The notes below the pieces were generated by a model, which had not been told where the DNA came from, ran no database searches, and saw only the letters and a list, made by a program, of their open reading frames with translations. From Mycolicibacterium crocinum (GTDB lineage Bacteria; Actinomycetota; Actinomycetes; Mycobacteriales; Mycobacteriaceae): DNA of 64,000 bases. A program made the translations under genes and the position numbers. Below are positions 16,227 through 27,668 of the stretch, in pieces (position 1 is the stretch's first letter; each line of letters opens with the position of its first letter). The stretch lies in NCBI RefSeq assembly GCF_022370635.2, contig NZ_CP092362.2, forward strand, positions 5,084,001-5,148,000, given 5' to 3'.

Positions 16227-17216
16227 TCACGTGAGCGCGGGAATCACCTCGCGCTCGAACAGTTCGATACCCGACCGGTCGTAGGCGGCCTCCGGGAAGT
16301 AGCAGATCACGTACTCACAGCCCAGCTCGCGCAACTCCGTCAGACTCTCGACGACCTGCTCGGGCGTGCCTGCGGCCGAGCCGGGCGCACTGACCGTCGT
16401 CATCATCGCGTCGGCCGCCGCGTCGCCGCAGACGCCGGCCAGCCGGTCGCGCACCCGCTTCACCCGCGCGGTGACGTCGTCGGCCGAAGTTCCGAGGATC
16501 GCGTTGACATTGGCCGAGCGGACGATCGCGTCGAAGTCGGTGCCCACCTCGCGACAGTGGTCGGCGAGCACCTGCGACTTGTGCTTGAACCCGTCGGGCT
16601 CGGAGGTGAAGTTGGTGTACTGCGCGTACTTCGCCGCGATCTTGAGCGTCACCTTCTCGCCACCGCCGGCGATCCACAGCGGAATCCCGTTCTCCTGTAA
16701 CGGCTTAGGTGCGACGATCGCCCCGTCCACCTGATACTGCTTGCCGTCGAAGGTCACCTTCCCCATCTGCCAGGCATCGCGCATGATCTGGACGCCCTCG
16801 TCGAGGCGGGCCAGCCGCACCCCGGCGGAGGGGAAGCCGTAGCCGTAGGCGCGCCACTCGTGCTCGTACCAGCCGCCGCCGATGCCCATCTGCACCCGGC
16901 CACCGGAGATGATGTCGGTGGTGGCGGCGACCTTGGCGAGGTAGACCGGGTTGCGGTAGCTCATCGCGGTGCACATCTGGCCGAGCTTGATCCGTGAGGT
17001 GGTCGCGGCGTAGGCCGCCATCAGGGTCCACGCCTCGTGCGTGGCTTCGTCGGTCGGGATCGGCACGGTATGGAAATGGTCGTAGACCCACAGCGAGTCC
17101 CACGGACCCGCGTCGGCGTGATCGGCCAGATCACGCATGACCTGCCAGTGCTTGTCAGTGGGAATGCCGGCCAGATCGAGTCGCCAGCCCTGCGGGATGA
17201 ACAGTCCGAAGCGCAT
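16227..17216 (-). CDS. LLM-class F420-dependent oxidoreductase
   Basis: 329 residues with the luciferase-like TIM barrel: MRFGLFIPQGW, SLWVYDHFHTVP, ATTSRIKLGQMCTAMSYRNP, and the GRVQMGIGGGWYEHEWRAYGY signature of F420-dependent members, where Gly-Gly-Gly-Trp contacts the cofactor. Such enzymes transfer hydride between F420 and organic substrates in the cytoplasm. It lies upstream of the DUF35/thiolase pair on the same strand (94 bp gap), so it may feed the same pathway. Substrate not predictable. Three further LLM genes lie in this window at 37189, 39769 and 45658. Confidence 0.88.
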   Translation of the reverse strand: MRFGLFIPQGWRLDLAGIPTDKHWQVMRDLADHADAGPWDSLWVYDHFHTVPIPTDEATHEAWTLMAAYAATTSRIKLGQMCTAMSYRNPVYLAKVAATTDIISGGRVQMGIGGGWYEHEWRAYGYGFPSAGVRLARLDEGVQIMRDAWQMGKVTFDGKQYQVDGAIVAPKPLQENGIPLWIAGGGEKVTLKIAAKYAQYTNFTSEPDGFKHKSQVLADHCREVGTDFDAIVRSANVNAILGTSADDVTARVKRVRDRLAGVCGDAAADAMMTTVSAPGSAAGTPEQVVESLTELRELGCEYVICYFPEAAYDRSGIELFEREVIPALT

Positions 17217-17763
17217 GGCCCGACTCTACGGTCGAGCGAGCCACCCGACTAGCGGCGACAATCAGTGCTTTGAGACGGCCCCTGGACGGCAATCGGCCCC
17301 TCCCATACGGGAGGGGCCAATGCTCCCCCTTGCCTCCTCATTCCCCTGGCGTAATGCCCATCACACCGCAAAAGCTAGCTGAGAGCAAGCTGAGACGCAG
17401 TATTTCAGCAAAAATTCTTGCGCGCGCAGGCAAATGAATCCACAACGGGCGTCCCGCTATCCAGTTTTGACATATGACGAGTTCAGACCCACTTCATCGA
17501 AACAGTCGTCGCGGCAAATCAGGTGCTATCCATTCGGTGAGGCAATTCGTTCAGCAACTGACGTCACGAAATGGCAAATCGCGAAACGCACGCGAGTTTG
17601 CTCGGATTGTCGCGAGCGACAGTTGTTCCTGCTCACCCCAGCCCGCTAGCCGGCCCACAAGGTTTGCGATTTCGTCGCGATCGGCCAGACCCCCGGATTC
17701 TTCGGCGAGCCGGCCATCGCGCCGCGCGCGACGTGCTGGCAATGACCCGGCCCGGGCCGGCGT
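17217..17763. other. gene-free, relatively A/T-rich interval
   Basis: 547 bp between the LLM gene and the acyl-CoA ligase with no convincing gene: the short frames here have poor codon bias and no recognisable motif. The stretch from about 17340 to 17640 is visibly richer in A/T than its surroundings (for example TATTTCAGCAAAAATTC) and contains a strong hairpin at 17295-17318 and a smaller inverted repeat TGTCGC-GA-GCGACA at 17608-17621. It may be a decayed insertion, a long regulatory region or host an untranslated RNA. Confidence 0.5.
17295..17318. other. perfect 10-bp inverted repeat (hairpin, terminator or sRNA)
   Basis: GGCCCCTCCC (17295-17304), ATAC, GGGAGGGGCC (17309-17318). The stem is strong and G/C only, with no T-tract on either strand. 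It could be an I-shaped actinobacterial terminator, or a stem of an RNA in the gene-free interval. It lies 78 bp upstream of the LLM start. Confidence 0.55.
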
Positions 17764-19260
17764 CTAACCCGCACCGCCGCGGTACATCGCGGCTATGTCA
17801 CGAAGCGAAACTTTGAGCGATTGGTTCCGTGGAAGCTCCGCGACGACGACCACCTCGACCGGCACATAGTGCTTGGGCAGGGCGTTGCGGACCAAGTCCA
17901 CGAGTTCGGCAGGGTCGGGTGTGGGCGCTCCCGGGATGGGCTCGACCGCGGCGAACGGCACCTCGCCGAGCCGCGCATCGGGTACGCCGACGACCGCGGC
18001 GTCGCGGACCGACGGATGGCCGACGAGGACCCGCCGGACGTTCTCCGGCAGCACCTTGAATCCGCCGCGATTGATCGCGCCGTCGGCCCGGCCGTGCAGC
18101 GTGATGAACCCGTCGGCATCGATGGAGGCCAGGTCGTTGGTGCGGATCCACTCCGGGCTGATGGCCCTGATCTTGGCTTCCAGGATTCCCTGTTCACCTG
18201 TCGGCACCTCGCCGCTGCCGGCCGGGTCGATGATGCGGACCTCGGTATTGGGCATCACCCGACCCGAGCTGGCGCGCTTGACGGTGCCGAACTCCCGATA
18301 CAGATCGGGGGTCCAGGTGCACACCGATCCCGCGAATTCGGTTGCACCATAAGCCAAGAGCACCGGAACGCCGTAACGCTGCTCAAAGGCGTCGCGGGTT
18401 TCGGGATCCAACGGGCCCGCTGCGCTGATCACGTATTCCAGCGAGGCGAGGTCCTCGCGTGGCAGGTCGGCGTCGAGCAGCATGCGGACGGCCGCCGGCT
18501 GCAGGCCGCAGCGGCGGATGCCGTAGGTCTTCACCACCCGCACCCAGTCCGCGACGCTGAACTTCTCCAGCAGGGCGATCCGCTTGCCCAGGTAGGCCCC
18601 GGTGATCAGCTGGCACACCCCGCCGATGCCGCCCAACGGCCAGTACATCAGCTCAGGCGGCTCATCGGCGGAGGCGCCGGTGACGGCCACGCTGGACACC
18701 GTGTGCTCCAGCACCGAGGTGGGAATTGGGTGCCGTTTCGGCGGCCCGGTGGTGCCGCTGGTGAGCACCTGCAATCCGGTCGAGTCATCCCGGCCGGCCG
18801 CATGCAGCCGATCGGACGCCCGCTCGATGCCGGCAACGAGTTCCACGGTGGGCCGTGTCAGAGCAACCGCGATGCCCGCGGTGCCGGTGCGGCGCGCGGC
18901 GGCGATCACCGGCTCGGTCCAGTCCTCCCGGTCGGCGACCACCGCGGCCAGTTCCAGCTGTTCGATGTCCCGCCCGATCGCCTCGGCCGACTGGAACGAA
19001 TAGATCATCGACACCCAACGCCCGGCGCCGAGCAGCCCCACCACTGCCGCCGCATGCGGTGGCCGGTTGCGGGCCACCACCCCGACGGCCGCACCGTCGG
19101 CGACACCGGCCGACCGCAGCGCGTCGTCGATCGCACCGGCGTAGGCGGCGATCTCGTCGCCGGTGTACCAACGGCCGTTGAACTCGATACACGGCGCGTC
19201 GCCGTAGCCGGCCAGGCTGGTGGCCAACCTGCTGAGAATCGTCGCGGCGCTCTCGCTCAC
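17764..19260 (-). CDS. acyl-CoA synthetase (ANL superfamily, FadD-like)
   Basis: 498 residues. ATP-dependent activation of a carboxylic acid via an acyl-adenylate to its CoA thioester. ANL motifs: P-loop LTSGTTGPPKR, AYGATE (adenine-binding A5 motif), TNDLASIDADGFITLHGRADGAINRGGF (A7-A8) and the A10 lysine in NQSLKVSLRDI. The start is GTG (19258-19260). The chain is on the short side for a long-chain FadD and nearer benzoate- or cyclohexane carboxylate-type ligases, so the substrate could be aromatic, alicyclic or branched. It sits between fadB (same strand, 78 bp upstream, separated by a large hairpin) and the gene-free interval. Confidence 0.87.
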   Translation of the reverse strand: MSESAATILSRLATSLAGYGDAPCIEFNGRWYTGDEIAAYAGAIDDALRSAGVADGAAVGVVARNRPPHAAAVVGLLGAGRWVSMIYSFQSAEAIGRDIEQLELAAVVADREDWTEPVIAAARRTGTAGIAVALTRPTVELVAGIERASDRLHAAGRDDSTGLQVLTSGTTGPPKRHPIPTSVLEHTVSSVAVTGASADEPPELMYWPLGGIGGVCQLITGAYLGKRIALLEKFSVADWVRVVKTYGIRRCGLQPAAVRMLLDADLPREDLASLEYVISAAGPLDPETRDAFEQRYGVPVLLAYGATEFAGSVCTWTPDLYREFGTVKRASSGRVMPNTEVRIIDPAGSGEVPTGEQGILEAKIRAISPEWIRTNDLASIDADGFITLHGRADGAINRGGFKVLPENVRRVLVGHPSVRDAAVVGVPDARLGEVPFAAVEPIPGAPTPDPAELVDLVRNALPKHYVPVEVVVVAELPRNQSLKVSLRDIAAMYRGGAG

Positions 19261-19281
19261 CCGCGCAACGCTAGCCGAGCA

Positions 19282-19327
19282 GACGCAAACGTCCCCGAAA
19301 CACCGAGGTTTCGGGGACGTTTGCGTC
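19282..19327 (-). terminator. 20-bp perfect inverted repeat after fadB
   Basis: Arms 19282-19301 and 19308-19327 are perfectly complementary over 20 bp around a 6-base loop (ACCGAG). The structure starts 12 bases after the fadB stop on the minus strand and ends 22 bases before the acyl-CoA ligase start. No U-run follows, but mycobacterial terminators often lack one. Best read as the fadAB terminator. A perfect 20-bp stem is longer than usual, so a mobile hairpin element is possible. Confidence 0.65.
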
Positions 19328-19338
19328 TTGTCGCAAGG

Positions 19339-21474
19339 CTAGAGCAGCGACGCCGGCGGGTTGAACCGCTCGCCGTACTTCTCCGCCAGTTCCTTGGCAC
19401 GCGCCACGAACCCGGCCTTGCCTCCGTGCGGGTAACCAACGATCAGCTGGGCGGCGCCGCCGGTCCACGGCGGGAAGCCGATGCCCATGATCGAGCCGAT
19501 GTTGGCGTCGGCCGTCGTGGTGATCACGCCCTCGTCGAAGCACTTCTGGGTTTCCAGCGCCTCGGCGAACAGCATCCGGTCGATCATGTCCTGCAGCGGC
19601 GGGGTCGAGGTGCCCGAGTTGAAGGTCTCGCGCAGCCCCGGCCACAGCTGGGTCCGCTTGCCGTCGACGTACTCGTAGAAGCCGGCACCGGAAAGCCGTG
19701 AGGGACGGCCGATTTCGATCATTTTCTCGACTACGGCCTCGGCCGGGTGCGGCTCGTAGGTGCCACCGGCATCCTCGACGCCCTTGCGGGTGGCGAGCGC
19801 GATCTTGTGCATGAGCTCCAGGTTGAGCTCGTCGGAGAGCTGCAGCGGCGGGGCCGGGTAGCCGGCCTGGCTGCCCGCATGCTCGATGGATGCCGGCTCG
19901 ACACCCTCACCGAGCATCGCCAGCGCCTCGTTGACGAAGGTGCCGATGACCCGGCTGGTGTAGAAGCCGCGGCTGTCGTTGACGACGATCGGGGTCTTGC
20001 CGATGGCCAGCGTGTAGTCGAACACCCGGGCCAGCGCCTCGTCAGACGTCTTCTCGCCCTTGATGATCTCCACCAGCGGCATCTTGTCGACCGGCGAGAA
20101 GAAGTGGATTCCGATGAAGTCTTCCTGGCGCTTCACCCCGGCGGCCAGGCCGGTGATCGGCATGGTCGAGGTGTTGGAACCGAGGATCGCGTTGGGTTCG
20201 ACGATGTCCTCGATCTCCTGGAACACCTTGTGCTTGAGTTCCTGGTTCTCGAAGACGGCCTCGATGACGAAGTCGACACCCTTGAAATCGGCAGGGTCAC
20301 CGGTCGGGGTGATCCGGGCCAGCAGCGCGTCGGACTTCTCCTGCGTGGTCTTGCCACGCTCGAGAGCCTTGGCTTCGAGCTTCTCGGAGTAGCCCTTGCC
20401 CTTCTGGGCGGCTTCGAGCGAAACGTCCTTCAGCACAACGTCGAAACCGGCCTTGGCGGAGACGTAGGCGATGCCCGCGCCCATCATGCCGGCGCCGAGC
20501 ACACCGATCTTGGTGATCGGGGTCTTGCCGATGCCCTCGGGCCGCGAACCACCGGAGTTGATGGCCTGCAGGTCGAAGAAGAACGCCTGAATCATGTTCT
20601 TGGCGATCGGCCCGGTGACCAGCTCGGTGAAGTAGCGACTCTCGATGCGGCTGGCGGTGTCGAAGTCCACCTGTGCGCCCTCGACGGCGGCGGCCAGGAT
20701 GGCCCGCGGTGCCGGCATCGGTGCGCCCTTGAGCTGCTTGCGCAGCAGCGACGGGAACGACGGGAGGATAGCCGCGAGCGACGGGCTGGCCGGGGTGCCA
20801 CCGGGCATCTTGTAGCCCTTGGCATCCCACGGCTGGGTGTGCGACTCCGGGTTGGCCTTGATCCACGCCTTGGCGGCGGGCACCAATTCCTCAACGCTGC
20901 CGACGAGTTCGTCGACCAGACCGTTGTCCTTGGCGGCGGCCGGCTTGAACCGGGTGCCCTGGGACAGCACGTTGACGAAGCCGTTCTGGATGCCGAGCAT
21001 CCGCGTCACGCGGGTGACGCCGCCGCCACCGGGCAGCAGGCCGAGGGTGACCTCGGGCAGCCCGATCTGAACGCCCTTGACGTCGGCCACAATCCGGTGA
21101 TGACAGGCCAGCGCGATCTCCAGGCCACCGCCGAGCGCGGCGCCGTTGATGGCCGCGACGACCGGCTTGCCCAGGGTCTCCAGGGCGCGCAGGTCGCGCT
21201 TGATGTCCTCGACCTCGGCGAAGATCTCGCCGGCGTTCTCCGGGCCCGCGGTGATCATGCTCTTGAGGTCACCGCCGGCGAAGAAGGTCTTCTTGCCGCT
21301 GGTGATCACCACACCGGTGATCGAATCCTTCTCGGCCACAAGACGTTCGACCGCTTTGTGCATGGAGTCCTTGTAGTGCTCGTTCATCACATTGGCGCCA
21401 CCGGTCGGGTCGTCCAACGTCAGCGTGACGATGCCGTCGGCATCCTTGTCCCACGCAATAGTGTTCTCTGCCAT
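19339..21474 (-). CDS. fadB: fatty acid oxidation complex alpha subunit FadB
   Basis: 711 residues, multifunctional enoyl-CoA hydratase plus L-3-hydroxyacyl-CoA dehydrogenase of beta-oxidation. The N-terminal crotonase domain (residues ~1-200) shows TFFAGGDLKSM (oxyanion hole) and GLPEVTLGLLPGGGG (catalytic Glu). The dehydrogenase domain begins near residue 325 with the NAD motif GAGMMGAGIA and has GIHFFSPVDKMPLVEII with the catalytic His. Length and order match M. tuberculosis FadB (Rv0860), which forms a trifunctional complex with FadA. fadA lies 29 bp upstream on the same strand, so they are one operon. Confidence 0.96.
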   Translation of the reverse strand: MAENTIAWDKDADGIVTLTLDDPTGGANVMNEHYKDSMHKAVERLVAEKDSITGVVITSGKKTFFAGGDLKSMITAGPENAGEIFAEVEDIKRDLRALETLGKPVVAAINGAALGGGLEIALACHHRIVADVKGVQIGLPEVTLGLLPGGGGVTRVTRMLGIQNGFVNVLSQGTRFKPAAAKDNGLVDELVGSVEELVPAAKAWIKANPESHTQPWDAKGYKMPGGTPASPSLAAILPSFPSLLRKQLKGAPMPAPRAILAAAVEGAQVDFDTASRIESRYFTELVTGPIAKNMIQAFFFDLQAINSGGSRPEGIGKTPITKIGVLGAGMMGAGIAYVSAKAGFDVVLKDVSLEAAQKGKGYSEKLEAKALERGKTTQEKSDALLARITPTGDPADFKGVDFVIEAVFENQELKHKVFQEIEDIVEPNAILGSNTSTMPITGLAAGVKRQEDFIGIHFFSPVDKMPLVEIIKGEKTSDEALARVFDYTLAIGKTPIVVNDSRGFYTSRVIGTFVNEALAMLGEGVEPASIEHAGSQAGYPAPPLQLSDELNLELMHKIALATRKGVEDAGGTYEPHPAEAVVEKMIEIGRPSRLSGAGFYEYVDGKRTQLWPGLRETFNSGTSTPPLQDMIDRMLFAEALETQKCFDEGVITTTADANIGSIMGIGFPPWTGGAAQLIVGYPHGGKAGFVARAKELAEKYGERFNPPASLL

Positions 21475-21503
21475 GACTTTCCGTTACTCCTAGTTTTCCC
21501 GGC

Positions 21504-22715
<1,212 letters not shown>

Positions 22716-22799
22716 GTGTGTTTTCTCCAGGTCCTGTTCGGAATTGGGCGTGACGATCTACTCGAGTGTCGTCCTCTGCCCGCGAAGCCTACCAAGCCC

Positions 22800-22819
22800 G
22801 CCCAACCGGATGGTTGGGC
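22800..22819. other. 8-bp inverted repeat between C39 peptidase and fadA
   Basis: GCCCAACC (22800-22807), GGAT, GGTTGGGC (22812-22819), perfect. It lies 11 bases after the peptidase stop and 84 bases before the fadA start on the minus strand. Its position so close to a stop favours a terminator hairpin; no T-run follows. An operator for fadA cannot be excluded. Confidence 0.5.
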
Positions 22820-22830
22820 AGTCGCTCAGA

Positions 22831-23484
22831 TCAGGGCGGGGCGGTGACGATGATCGAGTCGTTCGAGGTGTCCCAGGCCTTCATGAAGCTCGGGATCGGC
22901 AGCGTGGTGTTTGCCTCGTCGGCGGCGGGGTCGTTGAGGTGCACGACGTTCTTGCCAGCGTCGACGCCGGTGACCACGACGAAGTGGTCGGCCGCGGTCC
23001 GCTGGTCGCTGGTGCCCTCGACGATCGCGTAGTTGACGAAGGCGATGACCTTACGGCCGGCAGCGAGGTATTGCTCGAGGGCGTTCAGGCCGGTCGCGTC
23101 GGGGCCGGAGGTGTCGCTGTTCACCGAGGTGATGCCGTAGTGCTTCAGTAGCACCGGCAGGTCCCCGATCGAGATGCCGTTGTTGTTCGGCTTGTAGATC
23201 GTGTCGCCGGGATTCATCTCCGACGGCGTGCGCTCGGCCACCTTGAGGATTTGTGCCTCGGTCGGCCGGTTGCCGGTGAGTTGACCGACGACGTCGGCCA
23301 CCGACATCGCGCCGCAGTTGTCCTCCAGGGACTGCGCCGCCCAGAACGGGGCGGCCGCCGCCGGGTCGCCGTAGACGCCGCCTTGCGTTCCGGCTGAGGG
23401 ATCGGCCAGTGCGACGCCGTAGCCGAGCATGAGCGTCAGCGCCGCAAGGATCGCGCCCACTCCCGCACGCAGGCGTCCGACCAT
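22831..23484 (-). CDS. secreted C39-like (papain-fold) peptidase
   Basis: 217 residues. An N-terminal signal peptide (residues 1-28) ends VALA|DP. The mature part matches the Peptidase_C39_2 type: DNCGAMSVADVVGQL with catalytic Cys57, AADHFVVVTGVD with the His, and VHLNDPA with the Asp. C39-like exported proteins of mycobacteria are presumed cysteine peptidases or inactive relatives; the substrate is unknown. No ABC transporter follows, so this is not a bacteriocin leader peptidase. It lies between the ADH gene and fadA on the same strand but is probably transcribed separately. Confidence 0.82.
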   Translation of the reverse strand: MVGRLRAGVGAILAALTLMLGYGVALADPSAGTQGGVYGDPAAAAPFWAAQSLEDNCGAMSVADVVGQLTGNRPTEAQILKVAERTPSEMNPGDTIYKPNNNGISIGDLPVLLKHYGITSVNSDTSGPDATGLNALEQYLAAGRKVIAFVNYAIVEGTSDQRTAADHFVVVTGVDAGKNVVHLNDPAADEANTTLPIPSFMKAWDTSNDSIIVTAPP

Positions 23485-23543
23485 CTGTCGATGATAATTG
23501 ACCTATCCGCAGATAATGGGCGCGATCGCGGTCGGCCGCGCGT

Positions 23544-24605
23544 TCAGCGGTAGTCGATGACGATGCGGCCGTCGATCTGGCCGCGTTCCATCCGGCTGAA
23601 CACCTCGTTGATGTCCTCGAGCGAGGCGGCCTGCACGGTGGGATGGATCAGGCCACGGGCGTAGAAGTCCAGTGCCTCGGTCATGTCCTGCCGGGTGCCG
23701 ACGATCGAACCGCGAATCGTCAAGCCCTTCAACACAATATCGAAGATCGGGGCTGGGAAGTCGCCGGGCGGCAGGCCGTTGAACACGATCGTTCCGCCAC
23801 GGCGGGTCAGGCCGATCGCCTGGCCGAATGCCTGCGGATGCACCGCGGTGACGAGCACCCCGTGCACACCGCCGGTGGCCTTCTGCACCTCCTCGACGAC
23901 GTCGGAGGTCTTGGCGTTGACGGTGACTTCCGCACCGAGGCTCGCCGCCAGTGCGAGTTTGGCGTCGTCCACGTCGACCGCCACCACACGCAGACCCATC
24001 GCGCGGGCGTATTGCACGGCGATGTGGCCCAGACCGCCGATGCCGGAAATCGCCACCCACTGCCCGGGTCGGGTGTCGGTGACTTTCAGGCCCTTGTACA
24101 CCGTGACGCCGGCGCACAGGATCGGCGCGACTTCGAGCGGGTCGACACCGTCCGGAATCCGGGCGGCGTAGGCGGCATTGACCAGCATGTAGGTGCCGAA
24201 GCTTCCGTTGACGCTGTAGCCGCCGTTCTGCTGGCTCTCGCACAACGTCTCCCAGCCGGTGCGGCAGTATTCGCAGCTGCCGCAGGCTGACCACAGCCAG
24301 GCGTTGCCGACCTTGTCGCCGAGCTTGAGGTCGGTGACCCCCTCACCAAGGGCCACGACGGTGCCGTAACCCTCGTGGCCCGGGATGAACGGCGGTTGCG
24401 GTTTGACGGGCCAATCCCCATGGGCCGCATGAAGATCCGTGTGGCAGACCCCGGAGGTCTCCAGCTTGACCAGGGCTTCGCCGTGGCCGGGGGTGGGCAG
24501 GTCGAGATCGGAGATCTGCAGCGGTGCACCGAATTCGGTGACCACGGCGGCGCGCATGGTGTCGGTGTCGGTCGATGTGGCGGGTGCGCCGAGTGTCTGA
24601 GTCAT
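23544..24605 (-). CDS. zinc-dependent alcohol dehydrogenase (AdhP-like)
   Basis: 353 residues, MDR family, NAD-dependent oxidation of primary alcohols to aldehydes. Catalytic zinc ligands: Cys and Asp in SGVCHTDLH and HE in PGHEGYG. Structural zinc: the four-Cys lobe in SACGSCEYCRTGWETLC. Nucleotide fold: ISGIGGLGHIAVQYA. An internal Met at residue 17 (MRAAVVTEF) is the usual family start, so the first 16 residues may be untranslated. The aldehyde dehydrogenase gene lies 31 bp upstream on the same strand, so the pair would take an alcohol to its acid. Confidence 0.92.
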   Translation of the reverse strand: MTQTLGAPATSTDTDTMRAAVVTEFGAPLQISDLDLPTPGHGEALVKLETSGVCHTDLHAAHGDWPVKPQPPFIPGHEGYGTVVALGEGVTDLKLGDKVGNAWLWSACGSCEYCRTGWETLCESQQNGGYSVNGSFGTYMLVNAAYAARIPDGVDPLEVAPILCAGVTVYKGLKVTDTRPGQWVAISGIGGLGHIAVQYARAMGLRVVAVDVDDAKLALAASLGAEVTVNAKTSDVVEEVQKATGGVHGVLVTAVHPQAFGQAIGLTRRGGTIVFNGLPPGDFPAPIFDIVLKGLTIRGSIVGTRQDMTEALDFYARGLIHPTVQAASLEDINEVFSRMERGQIDGRIVIDYR

Positions 24606-24636
24606 GATTGTTTCCTTTCGCGAAACTGGTTGCGCC

Positions 24637-26160
<1,524 letters not shown>

Positions 26161-26236
26161 GGTGTTCTCCTGCCTGGTCAAGACGACGAAATGTGTCGGT
26201 CGTCACTGAAGGTAGGCAGTGCGGGGTTGCAGCACG

Positions 26237-26256
26237 GTTGCACGTCACCGTGCAAC
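26237..26256. promoter_or_regulatory. 8-bp inverted repeat upstream of the ALDH-ADH operon
   Basis: GTTGCACG (26237-26244), TCAC, CGTGCAAC (26249-26256), perfect, with further TTGC words nearby. It lies between the regulator stop (14 bases away) and the aldehyde dehydrogenase start (76 bases). It may be the regulator's operator or a weak terminator; the extra TTGCA words favour an operator. Confidence 0.5.
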
Positions 26257-26270
26257 GTTGCGGCTGCCGA

Positions 26271-27566
26271 TCAGGCCAGGTCGAAGTCCAGTCCGGCCAG
26301 CTTGCCGCGGGCCTGGGCCTGCTGCACCGAGCCGGGCAAGGTGCCGTCGTGCAACGCGCGCCACCCGTCCCGGTCATCGCGCCCGTCCGGGCTGTCCAGC
26401 CAGCGGCGAAGCAACGCCGGATCGCCGGTGGACAGCACCGCGGCCCGCAGCGTCATCGTCAGCTCGGTACGCAGTCGCCCGACCGCTGGTGAAATCGACT
26501 GGGGCAGAAGGGGTCCCGGGTACCGGTCGAGTGCCGCGGTGACATCCCCGGCATCGAGCGCCTCGTATACCTCGTCGATGTCGGCGGTGATCGGCACCAT
26601 CAGCCGATACGGCCGCGACTCGATGGCATCGACACCGACGACCTTGCGCAGCCGCGACATTTCGGCACGCACCGTCACGACGTCGAGGTCCTTGTCGTCG
26701 AGCAGCATCGCCAGGTGGTCGGCACTGAGCCCCTCGGGGTGACGGCTCAACAGAACCAGGATGTCGGCATGCCTGCCGGTCAGCGTGCTGGCCCGCAGGT
26801 GTCCGAACTCGTCGGTGACCAGCCAGCGCGGGCGCTCGGAGCCGAGCACAGCGAGCCGGGGTCGTGGCGGCGCGGCCTCGACGGGTCCGCCGGTCAGACG
26901 CAGCAGCGCCAGATGTGTTTCGACGGCGACGACGGTCGCGCGCACCAGCGCCAGTGCCTGCGGCGTGGCAACCCGCGATCCACCGGTCAGATCCAGTGCG
27001 CCCAACAGCGCACCGGTGACCGGATCGTGCACCGGTACCGCCGTGCAGCTCCACGGCTGCACCACGCGGGTGAAGTGCTCGGAGCCGTGAATCTGCAGCT
27101 CGGCGTCCAAGGCCAGCGCAGTGCCCGGCGCATTGGTGCCCGCGCCACGCTCGCTCCAGTCCGCACCGGGTACGAAGTTCATCGCCTCCGCGCGCCGGCA
27201 GGCGTTTGAATCGCCCTCCACCCACAGCAGGGTTCCGTCAGCGCCACTGACGGCGACCAGCACCCCGGTGCCTGCGGCATCGTCGACGAGCAACCGCCGA
27301 ATAACCGGCAACGCCGGTGCCAGCGGATGCGTCTCGCGCAACCGCGCCAATTTCTCCCCGACTGGGGAGGGCTGCGCCGCACCGTCCGGGTCGACGCCCT
27401 TGGCCAGGCTGCGCTGCCAGCTCTTGGCGACGATCGGTCGCAACGAGCTCGACTCCAGGTAACTGGCGTCGACCTCACCGGCAACGAACAGCTCGTGGAC
27501 CGCGCGCAGCACCGACGACCGACGTGGGCCACTGGCCCCGGTCCGCGGTGTTCTGGATGCTTCCAT
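26271..27566 (-). CDS. GAF-domain transcriptional regulator (AcoR-like, without AAA+ domain)
   Basis: 431 residues. The N-terminal half is a GAF sensor like that of AcoR: GVLVAVSGADGTLLWVEGD, NFVPGADWSERGAGTNAPGTAL and HFTRVVQPWSCTAVPVHDP. There is no sigma-54 interaction AAA+ domain (no GAFTGA or Walker motifs); instead, residues ~240-320 look like a winged helix (LTGRHADILVLLSRHPEGLSADHLAMLL), followed by a helical end. This architecture is common next to aldehyde dehydrogenase genes in actinobacteria. It probably senses an alcohol/aldehyde-related ligand and regulates the downstream ALDH-ADH genes. Divergent from dapC. Confidence 0.82.
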   Translation of the reverse strand: MEASRTPRTGASGPRRSSVLRAVHELFVAGEVDASYLESSSLRPIVAKSWQRSLAKGVDPDGAAQPSPVGEKLARLRETHPLAPALPVIRRLLVDDAAGTGVLVAVSGADGTLLWVEGDSNACRRAEAMNFVPGADWSERGAGTNAPGTALALDAELQIHGSEHFTRVVQPWSCTAVPVHDPVTGALLGALDLTGGSRVATPQALALVRATVVAVETHLALLRLTGGPVEAAPPRPRLAVLGSERPRWLVTDEFGHLRASTLTGRHADILVLLSRHPEGLSADHLAMLLDDKDLDVVTVRAEMSRLRKVVGVDAIESRPYRLMVPITADIDEVYEALDAGDVTAALDRYPGPLLPQSISPAVGRLRTELTMTLRAAVLSTGDPALLRRWLDSPDGRDDRDGWRALHDGTLPGSVQQAQARGKLAGLDFDLA

Positions 27567-27668
27567 CGGCGGTCATACTCCTCGCGCGGCAACGCTGACC
27601 TACGCGTGCGGCCACGATAGCCCCCGGTAGCCCCGTCATCAACAGCGAACTGAGTAGGCTCGCGCGCT

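Noticed and set aside
17400..17767. Small ORFs in the gene-free interval
   Set aside because: Short, overlapping, Arg/Ser/Pro-rich, no ribosome sites and no family resemblance.
17821..19701. 626-codon frame antisense to the acyl-CoA ligase and fadB end
   Set aside because: Spans two real genes and a terminator on the other strand and has no protein-like pattern.
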